Shown here: piece by piece, positions 46,396 through 58,387 of the stretch
Numbering within the stretch: position 1 is the first letter of the stretch
Layout of the letters: each line of letters begins with the position of its first letter
DNA from: Tetracentron sinense
Lineage: Eukaryota > Streptophyta > Magnoliopsida > Trochodendrales > Trochodendraceae
Assembly (NCBI GenBank): GCA_015143295.1
Contig: CM026562.1
Coordinates: 14,474,041-14,538,040, forward strand
Reading direction: 5' to 3'
Length of the DNA: 64,000 nt
The notes under the pieces: generated by a model
Seen by the model: only the letters and a program-made list of their open reading frames with translations
The model's database searches: none
Told to the model about the DNA's origin: nothing
Position numbers and translations under genes: made by a program

Positions 46396-47746
46396 TGTCG
46401 TGCCCCAAAATTCCCATCTTCACGCCCCAATATCTTACCAGATGCAGGAATATCTTACAAGATGCATGAGCATCTTACTAGATGGATGAATATCTTACCA
46501 GATGCATGAACTTGTGCAGACTTATCAAATGCATGTACTTGTGCAGACTTACCAACTTACCATGCTGTGAACTTTTGCTTGAGTGTTATGATTAACTTTC
46601 ATCTAGGTTATCTCTTACATTCCGCTCTCACTATCGAAACCCCACCATAGCGTCCCATACCACTATGGTGAAGAATCTAGGTTATAAGATCATCCTCTAA
46701 TTATTTGCCTATCCAAATTTCAACCACTATACATGCATAAATACTTATACTTATCATTTGTAGGTCATACCATAATACTTTATCATTCATAGAGGGTATT
46801 ACAAGCAATTCATGATTAACACAATTTGTAATGACATAACACAACCATAATCATCAATTCGATCACAACCAGGCATACATCCCTTCTTCCATATTCAATC
46901 ATACATACATTAAAACCCTAAAATCACCTTGTCATTCATATATGAATTCTCATAATCTCCTTCAAATCTTGAAAATCATACATTTCATAATCTTTCAAAA
47001 CTATTCTTATCAATTCTAATCATTCTCATAAATTCTTAGTTCATGCTTGTTCAACCTTCAAACCTTAGTTAATACTTATCATAATCTTAATGCATCATTA
47101 ATACTTATTCATTCTTATCAAAATCTTACCATCATGCATTAACATGGATTATACTTATTAATAGGACAATATATCGAACCTTTCAAGATCGCTTCCCTAC
47201 GATCAATGCTTTCGAATTCTCTTGGATCTTGATCTCCAAGCTTTCCTTCTTCTCCAAGTAAAACCATTTGCAAAATCCTAAGATTAACTCTCTGGATTTC
47301 TAAAGCTCTTAGAATGTTTTGAAACCCTAAACCACAAGTAGAGTGTCAATTTATAGATTTTAGAATCCTAAACCTTTTTAATTCTCGGAATCCTTATTTA
47401 AAAAGGAAGTTCCTGGGTGAATTTCCCACCATGCAGTCGACCAGTCGTTGGGCGGATCGACTGTTGGACCATGGGCGGTCGACCAGTGGTTGGCCCCCTC
47501 TCTTCCGAATTTCCCCATACAAAAAAATCCCTTTAGTGTGTTCACCAGTTGATTGGTGGGATGAGCGGTCGATCGGTCTCCCCTGTTTTTGCTTATTTCC
47601 TCTTGTTTTCTTGCTTAAACACTTAATCGATTGCAACAACATACTTATTAACTTTAAAAGCACTCAATGCAGTATTTTGACGTAATTTCCAATGTTATCA
47701 TTTAATTTGCATGAATATCAAGACATAAAAGTATTGGGTCTCAACA
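46396..47746 (-). mobile_element. Solo LTR, family C, in lyase intron 3
   Basis: On the plus strand it runs TGTCGTGCCCCAAAATTCCC to TTGGGTCTCAACA and is flanked by the exact duplication CAAAA (46,391-46,395; 47,747-47,751). 1351 bp. It is the reverse-complement counterpart of the C copy at 24.4-27 kb. ATCTTACCAGATGCATGAA-type units repeat four times near 46,430-46,510. Its transcription direction is opposite to that of the gene. Confidence 0.92.
47341..47580 (-). promoter_or_regulatory. Palindrome array and TATA box of the family C LTR
   Basis: CAGTCGACCAGT (47,433 onward), GCGGATCGACTG, GCGGTCGACCAGT near 47,475, ACCAGTTGATTGG near 47,544 and GCGGTCGATCGGT near 47,565 lie upstream, on the minus strand, of TTTATAG/CTATAAATT (about 47,351-47,359). 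Confidence 0.5.
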
Positions 47747-48368
47747 CAAAAAGTTTATGTATGATCTGGTAAGGAAGGGGGGGATTAAGTAGACGGCGTT
47801 GTGAGGTTGAGATGACATTGTAGAAGATTAAGTAGACGACGTTGTGAGGTATTAAGTAGCTAGTGGGTAGCTGTTAAAAAGTAGGTCATGTGATAATGGT
47901 ACTTTATCTTTTGAGAAAAACAGGAACGAGGCAGTTTAAAACTCGGCTCTTCTTGGTGTATGGAAGAGTTTATCTAACTAGTGGAAGTGCGCAACAGTGT
48001 AAAGAGCTTGAGTAGGTGATAAGTTGGTCATGTGATAATGGCATTTTAATTTTTAACTTTTTAAAATACAAAATAGAGTAATAAAGAATGGTAAGGAATA
48101 AACGAAATTTGTAGAAACCTTCTCAAATCTCAAGTTATGAGCACACGAGAAAACTTCTGGTGAAGTGTAGTTAGCACCATAGTTACTAATCAACCTAGAG
48201 ATCTGTTAAGGAAGGGGGGGTTGGGCTGGATCAATCCAGTCGGATCGTCAGATCAAACCTGGTTGAAGCGATGACATCTACATATAATATAGCTATTTGC
48301 TGGAGTGGAGATGGATATGTGCTTCTGCACTCTGCAGTGCTAATGGGCTATGCTATTGTAATACCTAA
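47747..48368 (+). other. Intron-like DNA between LTR and copia element
   Basis: GATTAAGTAGACGRCGTTGT and TTGTGAGGT occur twice near 47,790-47,850, and TAAGGAAGGGGGGG occurs near 47,770 and again near 48,206. GTCATGTGATAATGG is repeated near 47,886 and 48,028. This suggests a local duplication of several hundred base pairs. No lyase exon was seen. Confidence 0.4.
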
Positions 48369-48603
48369 AGTAGAAAATTAGGAATAGTAAACTAGGGTTT
48401 GTGGAAGAGGAGAAGAGGAAGAAGGAAGAGAAATAGGGTATGGAAAATAAATTTTCCATCCCTTTAGTTCTTCTTTTATATTACTAACAAATTGAAAAGA
48501 CATAAATGTCCTTAACTACATAAAAGACAATAGACACTAAAACATAATAAAGTAATTAGTTAATAAAGATATGATGAGCTTATTTAGATGGCCCATTATG
48601 ACA
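48369..48603 (-). repeat. 3' LTR of the copia element (235 bp)
   Basis: On the minus strand it starts TGTCATAATGGGCC directly after the purine tract. It matches the 5' LTR with scattered substitutions and small indels. Confidence 0.88.
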
Positions 48604-50172
48604 CTCCCCTTCAAGGACCATAAATGTTCAGCATGCTAAGCTTGCCAATAAATGTGATGAAGCAATTGCCTTCGTAAGAACATTTTCTTACTGCTCTTCT
48701 ATTCTCACAAAAAGGCAAGACTAATTATCTTCGAAGTTATCTTCTCTCTTATGAAATGTCTTATCAACCTCAATATGTTTGGTCCTGTCATGTTGCATTG
48801 GGTTATGTGCAATGCTAATAGCAGCTCTATTATCATAATAGAGTGTCATCTCCGATGGGTTTGAGAAACCTAGTTCTATCATCAAGGTCTTGATCCACAA
48901 TAACTCACAGGCTCCATGACTCTATACTCTACTTCGATGCTGGACCGTGCAACCACATACTATTTCTTATTTTTCCAGGTAATCAAATTTCCACCAACCA
49001 TGGTGCAATAACTTGACGTAGATCGACGATCTGTGACTGACCCAGCCCAATCACAATTTGTGTACGCCTTTACTTTCAAGTGCCCATTTCGTCTGATTAA
49101 TAACCCTCGACCTGGTGAAGACTTCAAGTATCTTAAAATTCATTCCGTATCCTCAAGTTGTACAGTCGGACTGTGCATGAACTGACTGATTACATAATGC
49201 ATAAACAATATCAGGACGAGCCAATGATAAGTAAATTAGCCTATCAACAAGTCTCTAGAACATACCAATATCTTCGAGGAACTCACCATTCTCATTATTT
49301 CATAGTTAAGTTTAACATTAGCTTCCATAGGAGTTGTCATAGGTTTCGAGCCAAGCATTCCAGTGTCTTCCAACAGATGAAGAATATATTTTCTATGAGA
49401 TATGAAGATGCCTTCCTTGAATGGGCAACTTCAATCCCAAGAAAATACCTGAATAAACCTAAATCTTTAATGTCAAACTTTTTGGCCAGAAGATCTTTAA
49501 GATTCTGTATCTCTCCTGGTTATCTCCAGTTACAATAATATCATCTACATACACTAGAAGCATAATAGTTGTGTTTCCCAAATGCTTCACAAATAACGTA
49601 TGATCTGAGTGAAATTGAGTATACCCAAACTTCTTAACAGCTCCACTAAACCTTTCAAACCAAGCCCTAAGGGACTATTTAAGGCCATAAATTGCCTTCT
49701 TCAGACGACAAACTTTACCCTTTTGATTCTGAACACTAAACCAAGGAGGTAAAGCCATATAAACTTCTTTTTGGAGATCTCCATGAAGAAAAAGGTTCTT
49801 CACATCTAGTTGAAAGAGAGGCCAGGACTGATTTGCTGCTACTTAAAGAAGAATTTTGATTGAATTCATTTTGGTTACAGGAGCAAATGTTTCCTGATAA
49901 TTAATCTCATAGGTTTGTGTGAATCCTTTAGCGACTAACATTGTACGGTATATACCCACTTGCGTTCAACTAGCTTCTTGTCCTTAGAAGTTTCAACAAG
50001 TTCCAATGTATTATTTTTGTGAGTGTCTTTATTTCCTCCCATGTTGCTTCCTTCCACTTAGGTTGCTGCAATGCATTTGTGACTCTAGATGAAATAGATA
50101 TTGAAGACAAAGATGAGACAAAACCACGAATAGATGGAGAATAAGATTCATAAGAAATGAAGTTAGAGATGA

Positions 50173-53100
50173 TGTAATGACCCGGAATTTTAATATAATA
50201 AAATTATGTGTTTATGGGTCCTTAATGAAGGTAATTAGTTAATTATTTGCTAAAGTAATAAAAAGTGAATTTTGCTCGGGATTGAAGTGCATCGAGGAAA
50301 TCTCAGTATCTTTTGGCAAAAATCGCACACAGTGTGCCGGTCGACCGCCGGGACACACCCCTACCGTATCGGTTCCGTCAGGTATCATTTCGCGGGACCG
50401 CGGGGCCATTATGTGTGATAAAATTGAGAAAAACGGGAAATTTCCATATTTCCAGAAATTAAGTGGGACCCAATATCTGTTGGAGATCCTAATAGAAATC
50501 CGTGCGGTCGGCACTAATGCGTGTCAGTCGGCCGTGGGGACTAATGTTTGTCGTCTCGGCAGTTAGTTATCTCAAACGAAGAAGCGACAGCGTATTTTGT
50601 GTCCAAAATCAGGAAGTTAGTGGGTTTTACAGTTTTCTTCCAGACTAAAGTGCAGCTATCAAAACTCAGTATTTCTTTCCCAAAATTTTACAGCGGGTGT
50701 CGGACTGTCCCAAGTTCGGTCACCTAAAGTTTCGTCATTATCGGGTATTATATCGTAGGATTTCAAATGATATATACGTGAAAAGTGTGAAAATCCAGTC
50801 AAACCGGTCAAACCGGTTGACTTGGTCAACCTCACTTTTTGCCACACCAAATGGTCATGTGCTTTTGCACATGATCTAAACCCTTATAAGGCTTATAAAA
50901 AGAGGACCAGCCCCTTCATTCTCACGGTTGTGCAGACAGAGCCACATACATGTTTAGAGAGAGAAAGTGAGGAGAGAGAAAGGAAGAGAGAGAAAGAGGA
51001 GAGAGAAAGGAAGAGAGAGAAAGGAAAAGGGAGATCACCTTGGGGTTTTTCGACGTTCCCGACGCGCTGGTGACGCCCGTTTCTTTTCCTGGCATCTCGT
51101 TTGGCGTGTAGAGAGAGAGAGAGAAAAAGGTAGAGAGAGAAAGTGGAGAGAGAGTTGCATGCGTTCTACCTTGGGGTTGATCATCCTCCCGAGCGCGTTG
51201 GCGGTGTCCGTTTCGGCCATAGACGTCTCGAAGTGCGTGAAAGAGGTAAAAAAACCTCTTCCATCTCTTCTATTTTTCCTATTATTTGCTATATTATTTA
51301 TGTGGAATGTATGTACGTTGATGGAAAACGGTACGAGACCCCGTGGAAGTGTTATGGGAAGGTGGTTGTGCGTGAAAAATGAGTAGAGGGGTGTAGCCCT
51401 CGGTCTCGGGTCTCAAAACCCCGGATTTAGACTCACTGTGTAAAAGGCGTGGATGGAAAAAGGGTCAGAAAACCCTATGTGATGTTTTGATTTTCTGTGG
51501 ACCTTCGGGAGCCCAGATCAGGTCCCGGGTAAATTGTATCGTCACCCTGGGGTGTCGAAAAGTTATTTTGCAAGTCGTATAAGGCTATGAACACATCCAT
51601 TAGCCTGAAAATGTTCCCTAACGGGACGGTGTGTTACTGGATTTGGTTCACGGGCGTGGGACCCAACTGTTTCAGTTAATCAAGCGAAGCTTGGATTAAC
51701 TGGGGTTACTCGGTGGTTAGAAAACCTAACCAGGGTTAAAGTGTAATCCTCCGTGACTGATAGTCGGGAGTGGGTGGATTATTATCCATAGATCCTCTTT
51801 GACTACGTCAGGAGTGGTGATGTCGTATAGTCCTCCATGACTGATAGTCGGGAGTGGGTGGAATAATATCCATAGATCCTCTTTGGCGAGGTGCGTGACT
51901 GATCGTCGGGAGTGGGTGGACTAATGTCCATGGATCCTCTTTGGCGAGGTACGTGACTGATCGTCGGGAGTGGGTGGAGTGTTATCCATAGATCCTCTTT
52001 GGCTAGGTCTGGAGTGGTGGTGTTATGTAATCCTCTGTGACTGATAGTCGGGAGTGGGTGGATTTGATATCCATAGATCCTCTTTGGCTAGGTCTGGGGT
52101 GGTGAGTTATGTTAGTCCTCCGTGACTAATAGTCGGGAGTGGGTGGAATAATATCCATAGATCCTCTTTGGCGAGGTGCGTGACTGATCGTCGGGAGTGG
52201 GTGGAATAATGTCCATGGATCCTCTTTGGCGAGGTACGTGACTGATCGTCGGGAGTGGGTGGAGTGTTATCCATAGATCCTCTTTGGCTAGGTCTGGAGT
52301 GGTGAGTTATGTAATCCTCTGTGACTGATAGTCAGGAGTGGGTGGATTTGATATCCATAGATCCTCTTTGGCTAGGTCTGGAGTGGTGAGTTATGTAATC
52401 CTCTGTGATTGATAGTCGGGAGTGGGTGGATTTGATATCCATAGATCCTCTTTGGCTGGGTCTGTAGTGGTGAGTTATGTTAGTCCTCCGTGACTGATAG
52501 TTGGAAGTGGGTGGATTTGATATTCATAGATCCTCTTTAACTAGGTCAGGGAAAGTGATGGGTGTACTATTCAAAAGAGATGTCGTGAGGACAAGGTTCT
52601 CACTGTGGCCGAGTCAGATAGTTGTATGATCTTGTATTGAGTCTAAAGACTTAAGGTATGATTTGAATGGGCATGAGCCCGATTGATTGATAGCTGAGTC
52701 TGTGAACTCAGGGATAGAAGTTGTATGCGGACGAAAGCCTAGTCGATCGAATCTGTGGACGCAAGAATAGAGAGTGAGCGGTTATCTGGAATCGGTAACC
52801 TTGTGTTGTGAATATAGTTGATATTGGATGAATTTGACAAGGGAAAATATTTGGAGGTTGAGAACCTCGACTAAAGTGAAATAACTCTGGGTGACCTCGT
52901 GTCACGATTTATGATATTATTTACTATTGTAATATGGAAATTGAGCGATATTATTATATCATTCTGATGTGTATTACTAGGTGGAAAATAGCCTAGATGG
53001 ATTGTGGATTTTGCTGGGCTTTATGGCTCACTCCTCTCATTTGATGTTTTCAGATTTTGAAGCGGATAGCTTGATAGAGTTTGGAGAGTGTTCCGGCACA

Positions 53101-53318
53101 GTTGTGGCGCCAAAAGTAAAGGCTATTCTAGCCAGTGAGGTAACGTATTTGCTTATGATGGGTTATTGTGATGACCAGTTGTTATTGCTTATGTAAGCTC
53201 ATAAGAAAAATTGAAAAATTCCCGCATTTTCGCTGGTAAAGTCTTCCGCATGCGTGGTTATGACGAATGAGCACGTGTCTCGGAACTTGTTTCCTAGGCG
53301 CGGGTTCGGGGCGTCACA
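50173..53318 (+). mobile_element. Solo LTR, family B, inside the copia element
   Basis: It runs TGTAATGACCCGGAATTTTA to GGTTCGGGGCGTCACA and is flanked by the exact duplication GATGA (50,168-50,172; 53,319-53,323). 3146 bp, about 390 bp longer than the LTRs of the complete element because of an expanded minisatellite. It contains CCGGTCGACCG near 50,338, a TATA box near 50,883-50,900 (GGCTTATAAAAAGAGG), (GAGA)n leader sequence at 50,955-51,150 and two GGGGTT.TC..CCGACGCG-type blocks. The copia protein trace resumes across it, proving that it arrived later. Confidence 0.93.
51745..52560. repeat. About 11 copies of a 58/84-bp minisatellite in the B solo LTR
   Basis: Units carry GTGACTGATMGTCGGGAGTG, then TCCATRGATCCTCTTTGGC. 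Short units (~58 bp) end GCGAGGTRC. Longer ones (~81-86 bp) add GTCTGGAGTGGTG and AGTCCTC. The two unit types alternate in runs, which points to repeated unequal exchange. Copies B1, B2 and the complete element hold other versions of the same block. Confidence 0.88.
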
Positions 53319-54926
53319 GATGAGATGAGATGTACACGTGCGTTTCCCTTTGTGTAAGGCAATACGAGCATCAAGATCAGTAGTGTTGGGTAAAGATGAA
53401 GAATTACTTGGACTGAGAGCAATTGGAGAAGTAGATGGATTTGAGTCCACAGAGGTATGCTGAGAGTGTTGTTTAGCTAATCTCCACCTTGGAACGTCTT
53501 GATTATATCTTCAGCTTCTTTTCCTTCTCTCTAGTGTCATTAAAAGAGGACAACAACAACACTAAAGGAGTTTCTCCAAGAATAAGAACTAGGAGGGGAA
53601 GGGGTAGATCTTCACTAACTCTCTCATTTGAAGAGAAACCCCAGAAAAAAATGGAATTGACTCAAAGAAAGAAACTTTCTTAGAGATAAACCTCTTATCT
53701 ATCAAGGGATCTAACACCTTTGGTGTTGAGGAATACCCTAAAAAGAGACATTTGGTGGACTTAGGATCTAACTTAGAACGGTTTGGAACCAGGATATGAA
53801 GAAAGCGAGTACAACCAAAGACACGAGAAGACTAAAAGGATTCTTAGGACACTAACTGATGTGGAGACTTGAAATCCAAAACCCAGGAGGGCATTCGGTT
53901 AATCAAATACGTTGCTATAAGCACTACTTCATACCAAAACTTTTTTTTAACTTTCATATGTAATAACAAACTTCGAACAACCTCAAGCAAATAACGGTTC
54001 TTTCATTCCGTAACTTCATTCTGTTGTGGCGTGTATACACAACTGTTTTGATGAATAATTCCATGTTCAGCAAATTAAGCTCTGAGTGATCATTCAAGGT
54101 ATTCACGATTATGATCAGAGCGAAATATCTTAACATTCTTGTCAAATTGATTTCTAATCATGTTATTAAATGTGCGAATAGTATTAGACACTTCATCTCG
54201 AGTTTTCAACAGGTACAACCAAGTGTAGCGGGAATAATCATATCAATAAACAAAAAAAAATCGAAATCCAAACTAGAGTGGGAGAGGGTCCCCGTACGTC
54301 TGAATGAACAATTTCAAACGAAAATGAACTTCTTTTAGTACTGGGAGAAAATGAAACATGACTATGTTTTGTCGATTCACAAGTTTCACACTACATACTT
54401 TGTAAATTGACGAACTCAAACAAACGGGGAAACAAATTTTTTAAGGACTGAAACGATAAGTGACCCAACCGACGAGGCCAGAGAAAAATTTGGTCTTTAT
54501 TAATAGAACTACAAGATTGAAAAACACTAGAGATAGAAGCAGAAACCTGATCCAAGATATAAAGCCCATCCACTTTACGTCCACTCCCAATCTGTCGCTG
54601 TGTCACCAGATCCTGAAATGCACAATGAGATGAAAAAAATGTTACACCACAACATAACTACTTAGTAAGCTACTAACAAAAAAGAGGTTAATAGAAAACC
54701 CAAGAACATGTAATACAGATGACAATGAGAGAGTAGAGGTGACATGGATGCTTCCTTTCCCAGACACATGCAAATGAACCATCAGCTATTTTCACTCTCG
54801 AAGGACTAGAGCAAGAGTTGTAAGACGAGAAAATGGTGGACATACCAGACATATGATCTGAGGCTCCTGAATCGATGATCCAAGGAATCCAATGTGAGGT
54901 TAATGAAGATACTTGATGGGCATGAG

Positions 54927-55426
54927 TAGGGCTGTATTCGGGCCGGGCTTGGCCAAGTCTGGCTCGGCTTGAACTAGCTTGATCGAGGCCCGAAGCCCGG
55001 CTCGGCCTGAAAATAGGTTAGTTTGTGCGGCCCGAAGCTCGGCCCAAAAAAAAAAATTTGGCTTGAAGCCCGGCTTGGCCCGAATTGATTCAAGCTCAAG
55101 CTGGGCTAGGCTTGGCTCGAGCTCGGCTTGAATCCCTTTTTTTTTAAAAATAAAATTTTATATTATTTATATATATAATAATGATATATATATATTTTTA
55201 TTTTTTAAAATAATTTTCGAGTTGAGCCGAGTTCGGGCCGAGCCAAACCTCAATCGAGCCGGGCCGAGCCGCACAGGGGTGGGCTTGAGCTTGGCTTGAA
55301 TTGGCTTTCGGGCTTTTTTTTAGGCTTGGCTTGGCTTGTTCGAGCCCAAAATTTCGGGCCAATCTCGGGCCGAACCGAGCCGAGCCGAGCCGCACCAATG
55401 GGCCAATCGGGCTTTGTGCAGCCCTA
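54927..55426. mobile_element. hAT MITE (500 bp) in the copia gag-pol
   Basis: Ends TAGGGCTGTATTCGGGCC and GGGCTTTGTGCAGCCCTA are inverted, flanked by the perfect 8-bp duplication GGCATGAG (54,919-54,926; 55,427-55,434). The element is built from many GGCCCGAAGCCCGGC and GGCTCGGCTTG units in both orientations around an AT-rich centre. It has no coding capacity; the minus-strand frame 55,198-55,431 is part of the repeat. Confidence 0.93.
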
Positions 55427-56246
55427 GGCATGAGTACCTATCTGAGCAACAAAAGTGAGGAATTTAGAAGATAACTCCATCTGTGAAAGTAATAGACTGA
55501 AGCGCTCAAGTTCCTCTTTGGATTCTGGAAGGGTGTTGAAAATGAAGCAGCATAATAGATGATTCCCCAAAGAGGCAATACCAGCGAAGGAGGCACTATG
55601 CGTACTGATTTGCATGCTTGGATGTTTTTCCATACCACCAATCCCCGACACAAGTCTTACATAAGGATTAAAAAACCAAACAAGTAGGATCTCTTAAACA
55701 CCACTAACGCCTCAACTAGAGGTCTAAATCAATTCTGATTTATACAAATTAACAACTCACACCCTTTACAACCTTCCACCAAGGTTTTCAATTTCATACA
55801 ATCAAACATCAACAATGCCTCTTACAGAGTTTAAATATGGTTGTTTTTTCACAAAAACAGCTTATAGAACAACTTTAGGGTTCCCAGAATCACACCCTTT
55901 CACCAAACAAACTCCAAACAACTATTTCTTTGTGAAAATCAATGAATCCACACATCTATAACTCTAGATCTAATGATTCATAGTAGATCTAGAGGTTCAT
56001 CAATAACCCCAAAAACCTTTTAAATTCAAATGATGTAAATCTGATTTTTTTTCATAAAATCATTAGAGAGCATAAAACATCAACTTAGATACTCCAAAAA
56101 CTCAGAATGAAATCAATCCAAACTACAAAATATTAAACCATACCAAATTCATGCAACACTATTCATGCGACACTATTCACGTGACACTATTCACAACACT
56201 ATTCATGCTAAAAAGAAAAAAAGAAAAATACAGGCCTTGATTTCTT

Positions 56247-56258
56247 GATCTGATACCA
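56247..56258 (-). other. Primer-binding site of the copia element
   Basis: TGGTATCAGATC on the minus strand, directly beside the 5' LTR. It differs from the initiator tRNA-Met complement at one or two of its last positions. Confidence 0.8.
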
Positions 56259-56496
56259 AGTAGAAATTAGGAATAGTAAACTAGAGTTTGTGGAAGAGAG
56301 ACAGTGGATGAGAAGAAGGAAGTGAAATATGGTATGGAAAATTAATTTCTCCATCCCTTTAGTTCTTTTATATTACTGACATAATGAAAGGACATAAATG
56401 CCCTTAATTACATAAAAGACAATAGGTACTAAAACATAATAAAGTAACTAGATAATAAAGTTGTGATGGGTTTATTTAGATGACCTAATTACAACA
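56259..56496 (-). repeat. 5' LTR of the copia element (238 bp)
   Basis: It matches the 3' LTR over its full length. On the minus strand it starts TGTTGTAATTAGGTCA. Confidence 0.88.
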
Positions 56497-56540
56497 CTTA
56501 ACAAACCAAGAAATATCCTAAAGAAATAAAATTTAATTAG

Positions 56541-57326
56541 CATTTTCGTAGAGGAGAAAGGACTCCTCTCTCTTGGTTTTGTCCCCCTTGAAACAACATC
56601 CACAATAACCATTAAGGAGGAGAGATTTCTCCTCTCTCAGCTCACCCTCTGTTAACACCAAACACCCACAATCAAGCCAACCACTAACGACTCCTCACCT
56701 CTCCAAACCCTCTCTTCGGCCCTTACTAGTAGATGGGGAGATGGCCTATGATTGAGGCCGGTGGGAAGGGTCCAGCCGCTTCTGGCCGAAGAGAGGGTTT
56801 GGAGATGTTGGCTACCAAGGAGCTGCTATGAAAGAGATGGGGTGAAGGGGCTGGCTTGAAGGTGCTGGGTGACAACAAGGGTGAGCCGAGAGGGTACGTT
56901 GCACTCGGTCGAACCAACAGAGAGGAGGTGGTCTATCTGGGTGAGTGGTAAAGGGAATGAGAGATCAATGAGGTGATTTTTTGGGCTGTAATGGAGGTAC
57001 AGGAGAGCTGTTGTCGGTGCGCCTAGGTGGTGGCTGAGAACACGGGTGATTGGTACGGTGGGAAGATGGGGACTGTATCTCCTGGCCGAACTAGTAGAAA
57101 GGGAGATGCCCTATGTGTGAGACCGGTGGAAAGGGGCCCAACTGCTTCTGTCCGAAGGGAGGGTTTGGAGAGGTGAGGAGTCGTTGGTGGTTGGCTTGGT
57201 TGTGGGTGTTAGGTGTTAACAGAGGGTGAGCCAAGAGCGGAGAAATCTCTCCGCAATTGCTGCTGTGGATGTTGTTTCAGGGGAACAAGACGAAGAGAGA
57301 GGAGCCCTTTCTCCTCTACGAAAATG
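56541..57326. mobile_element. Foldback element with ~190-bp inverted arms
   Basis: CATTTTCGTAGAGGAGAAAG at 56,541 and its reverse complement ending at 57,326 begin two arms of about 180-190 bp (56,541-56,725 and about 57,135-57,326). These share AACACCAAACACCCACAA-type, CCAACCACTAACGACTCC and CTCTCCAAACCCTC segments with scattered mismatches. Inside the arms a second, direct repeat pair (about 56,732-56,812 and 57,099-57,177; GGGAGATG.CCTATG and CCGCTTCTGGCCGAAG) flanks a unique centre. No transposase frame exists. The frame at 57,226-57,468 is not recognised. RNA from either strand would fold into a long hairpin. Confidence 0.75.
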
Positions 57327-57672
57327 TTACCAAAGGGGGTTGTGTGTGGGCCCGAGATGTGGGATGTCCAAGATGGGAGGAAACTCATCCTCTTTTATAG
57401 ATTTGAGAAATAGAGGCAGTGAGAGAAGGATAGAGATCCGTGAGGAGAGAGAGAGAGAGAGAGGGTAGAATGGATGTGAATGGGTAGGTTCTTGAGGAGA
57501 CAACTCATTTTATAGATTTTTGGGCATGATCTCCTATTGTTTGGGTTACAAGTGATAGGGACATGGTAGGGTCAGTGTGTAGGAGTTGGAAAGGGTAGTG
57601 TTTGAACTCTTTTCAAGAGGGTTCTTTCCTTTTCATAGAAGTGTCAATTTTGGGGGGTTTAGTCATCATAAG
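57327..57672. other. Unassigned DNA right of the foldback element
   Basis: Contains an (AG)n run near 57,440-57,466 and a repeated TTTTATAGATTT (near 57,393 and 57,509). No gene recognised. Confidence 0.4.
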
Positions 57673-58387
57673 TGTCGCGCCCCAAAATACCCCCTAGGAG
57701 TTTAGGGATACTTTAGGCGTGACTATGTGTACCTGCCAAACCATCCTGTCATGAACAAGATAATTACCGTACTAAAACAATGATAATCAAAGCGCGGAAG
57801 TTAAATATAAATGCGGAAGCGTAAACTTTTTCTTTTCTTCTAAGATTTCCAAAATAGTATTCCAAGTTAACATATATACAAAACATGTCTAAGTCTAAGG
57901 TGGACAGGCCCACCTATTAAAATATCAAAATACATAAACACCCTCTCGTACTCTCCCCTCAACAGTAGTCGAGGTACGGCCACACGTCAAGGTCTCGGTC
58001 TGCCTGAGACTGCAGGGATAGACGGCTCTCTCTCCTCTATATACTCTTCTTCGACCCAAGGCTCCGGGTCGAGGGCTCCCTCTGTACCTGCTGACATGAA
58101 AGTACGGCTGAGCATGGAATACTCAGCAAGTACAGGCTACTAGCTAACCATAACAATAATATGCACCACAACAGGAATACAATACAAGGCAGTAATAGCA
58201 TCACAAGAGAAATAGCAAAAGGCATGGTACAATACAATCATCATAATGTGCGTGCATGAATGCGAAAACTCTGATAAAACTCATGCTTGGAAACCCAGGT
58301 CATGTCTCGGTATGCCTCGTGGAAATCATGTATGTGTGCATGCATGTATGCCTTGTCATCATCTTGTAAACTTGCATCATGTAACTT

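Larger units (their letters stand above)
48604..56246 (-). pseudogene. pol: Copia gag-pol pseudogene (interrupted)
   Basis: Reading down the minus strand: protease with IIDSGASDHMSG (about 54,850-54,885), a GAG-pre-integrase block (RRLGHLSFQSLKNLFP near 54,430-54,470), integrase remnants including PTRNGVTEW near 54,010 and TYLINRMPSWVLDF near 53,880-53,930, a hinge region (STSPIALSPSNSS near 53,430), then after the B solo LTR the reverse transcriptase with FQLDVKNLFLHGDL near 49,800 and the catalytic LLVYVDDIIVTG (49,538-49,559), and RNase H with DWAGSVTDRRSTSS near 49,020-49,060. Frames are broken by many stops and frameshifts, so nothing can be made from it. Domain order protease-integrase-RT-RNase H is diagnostic for copia. 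The gag part (about 55,435-56,240) is too decayed to describe. Confidence 0.85.
48369..56496 (-). mobile_element. Ty1/copia element with short LTRs, twice interrupted
   Basis: 3' LTR 48,369-48,603 (235 bp) and 5' LTR 56,259-56,496 (238 bp) share AGTAGAAA(A)TTAGGAATAG and the rest of their length. Flanks CCTAA (48,364-48,368) and CTTAA (56,497-56,501) agree in four of five bases. After removing a B solo LTR (50,173-53,318) and a hAT MITE (54,927-55,426) with their duplications, about 4.5 kb remain, the size expected of a compact copia element. Primer-binding site GATCTGATACCA (56,247-56,258) reads TGGTATCAGATC on the minus strand. The purine tract beside the 3' LTR reads GAAGGGGAG (minus strand, 48,604-48,613). 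Confidence 0.9.

Noticed and set aside
50967-51386. 139-codon frame in the B solo LTR
   Set aside because: Its first half is translation of (GAGA)n leader sequence, and the LTR is a non-coding repeat. The complete element shows no conserved frame here.
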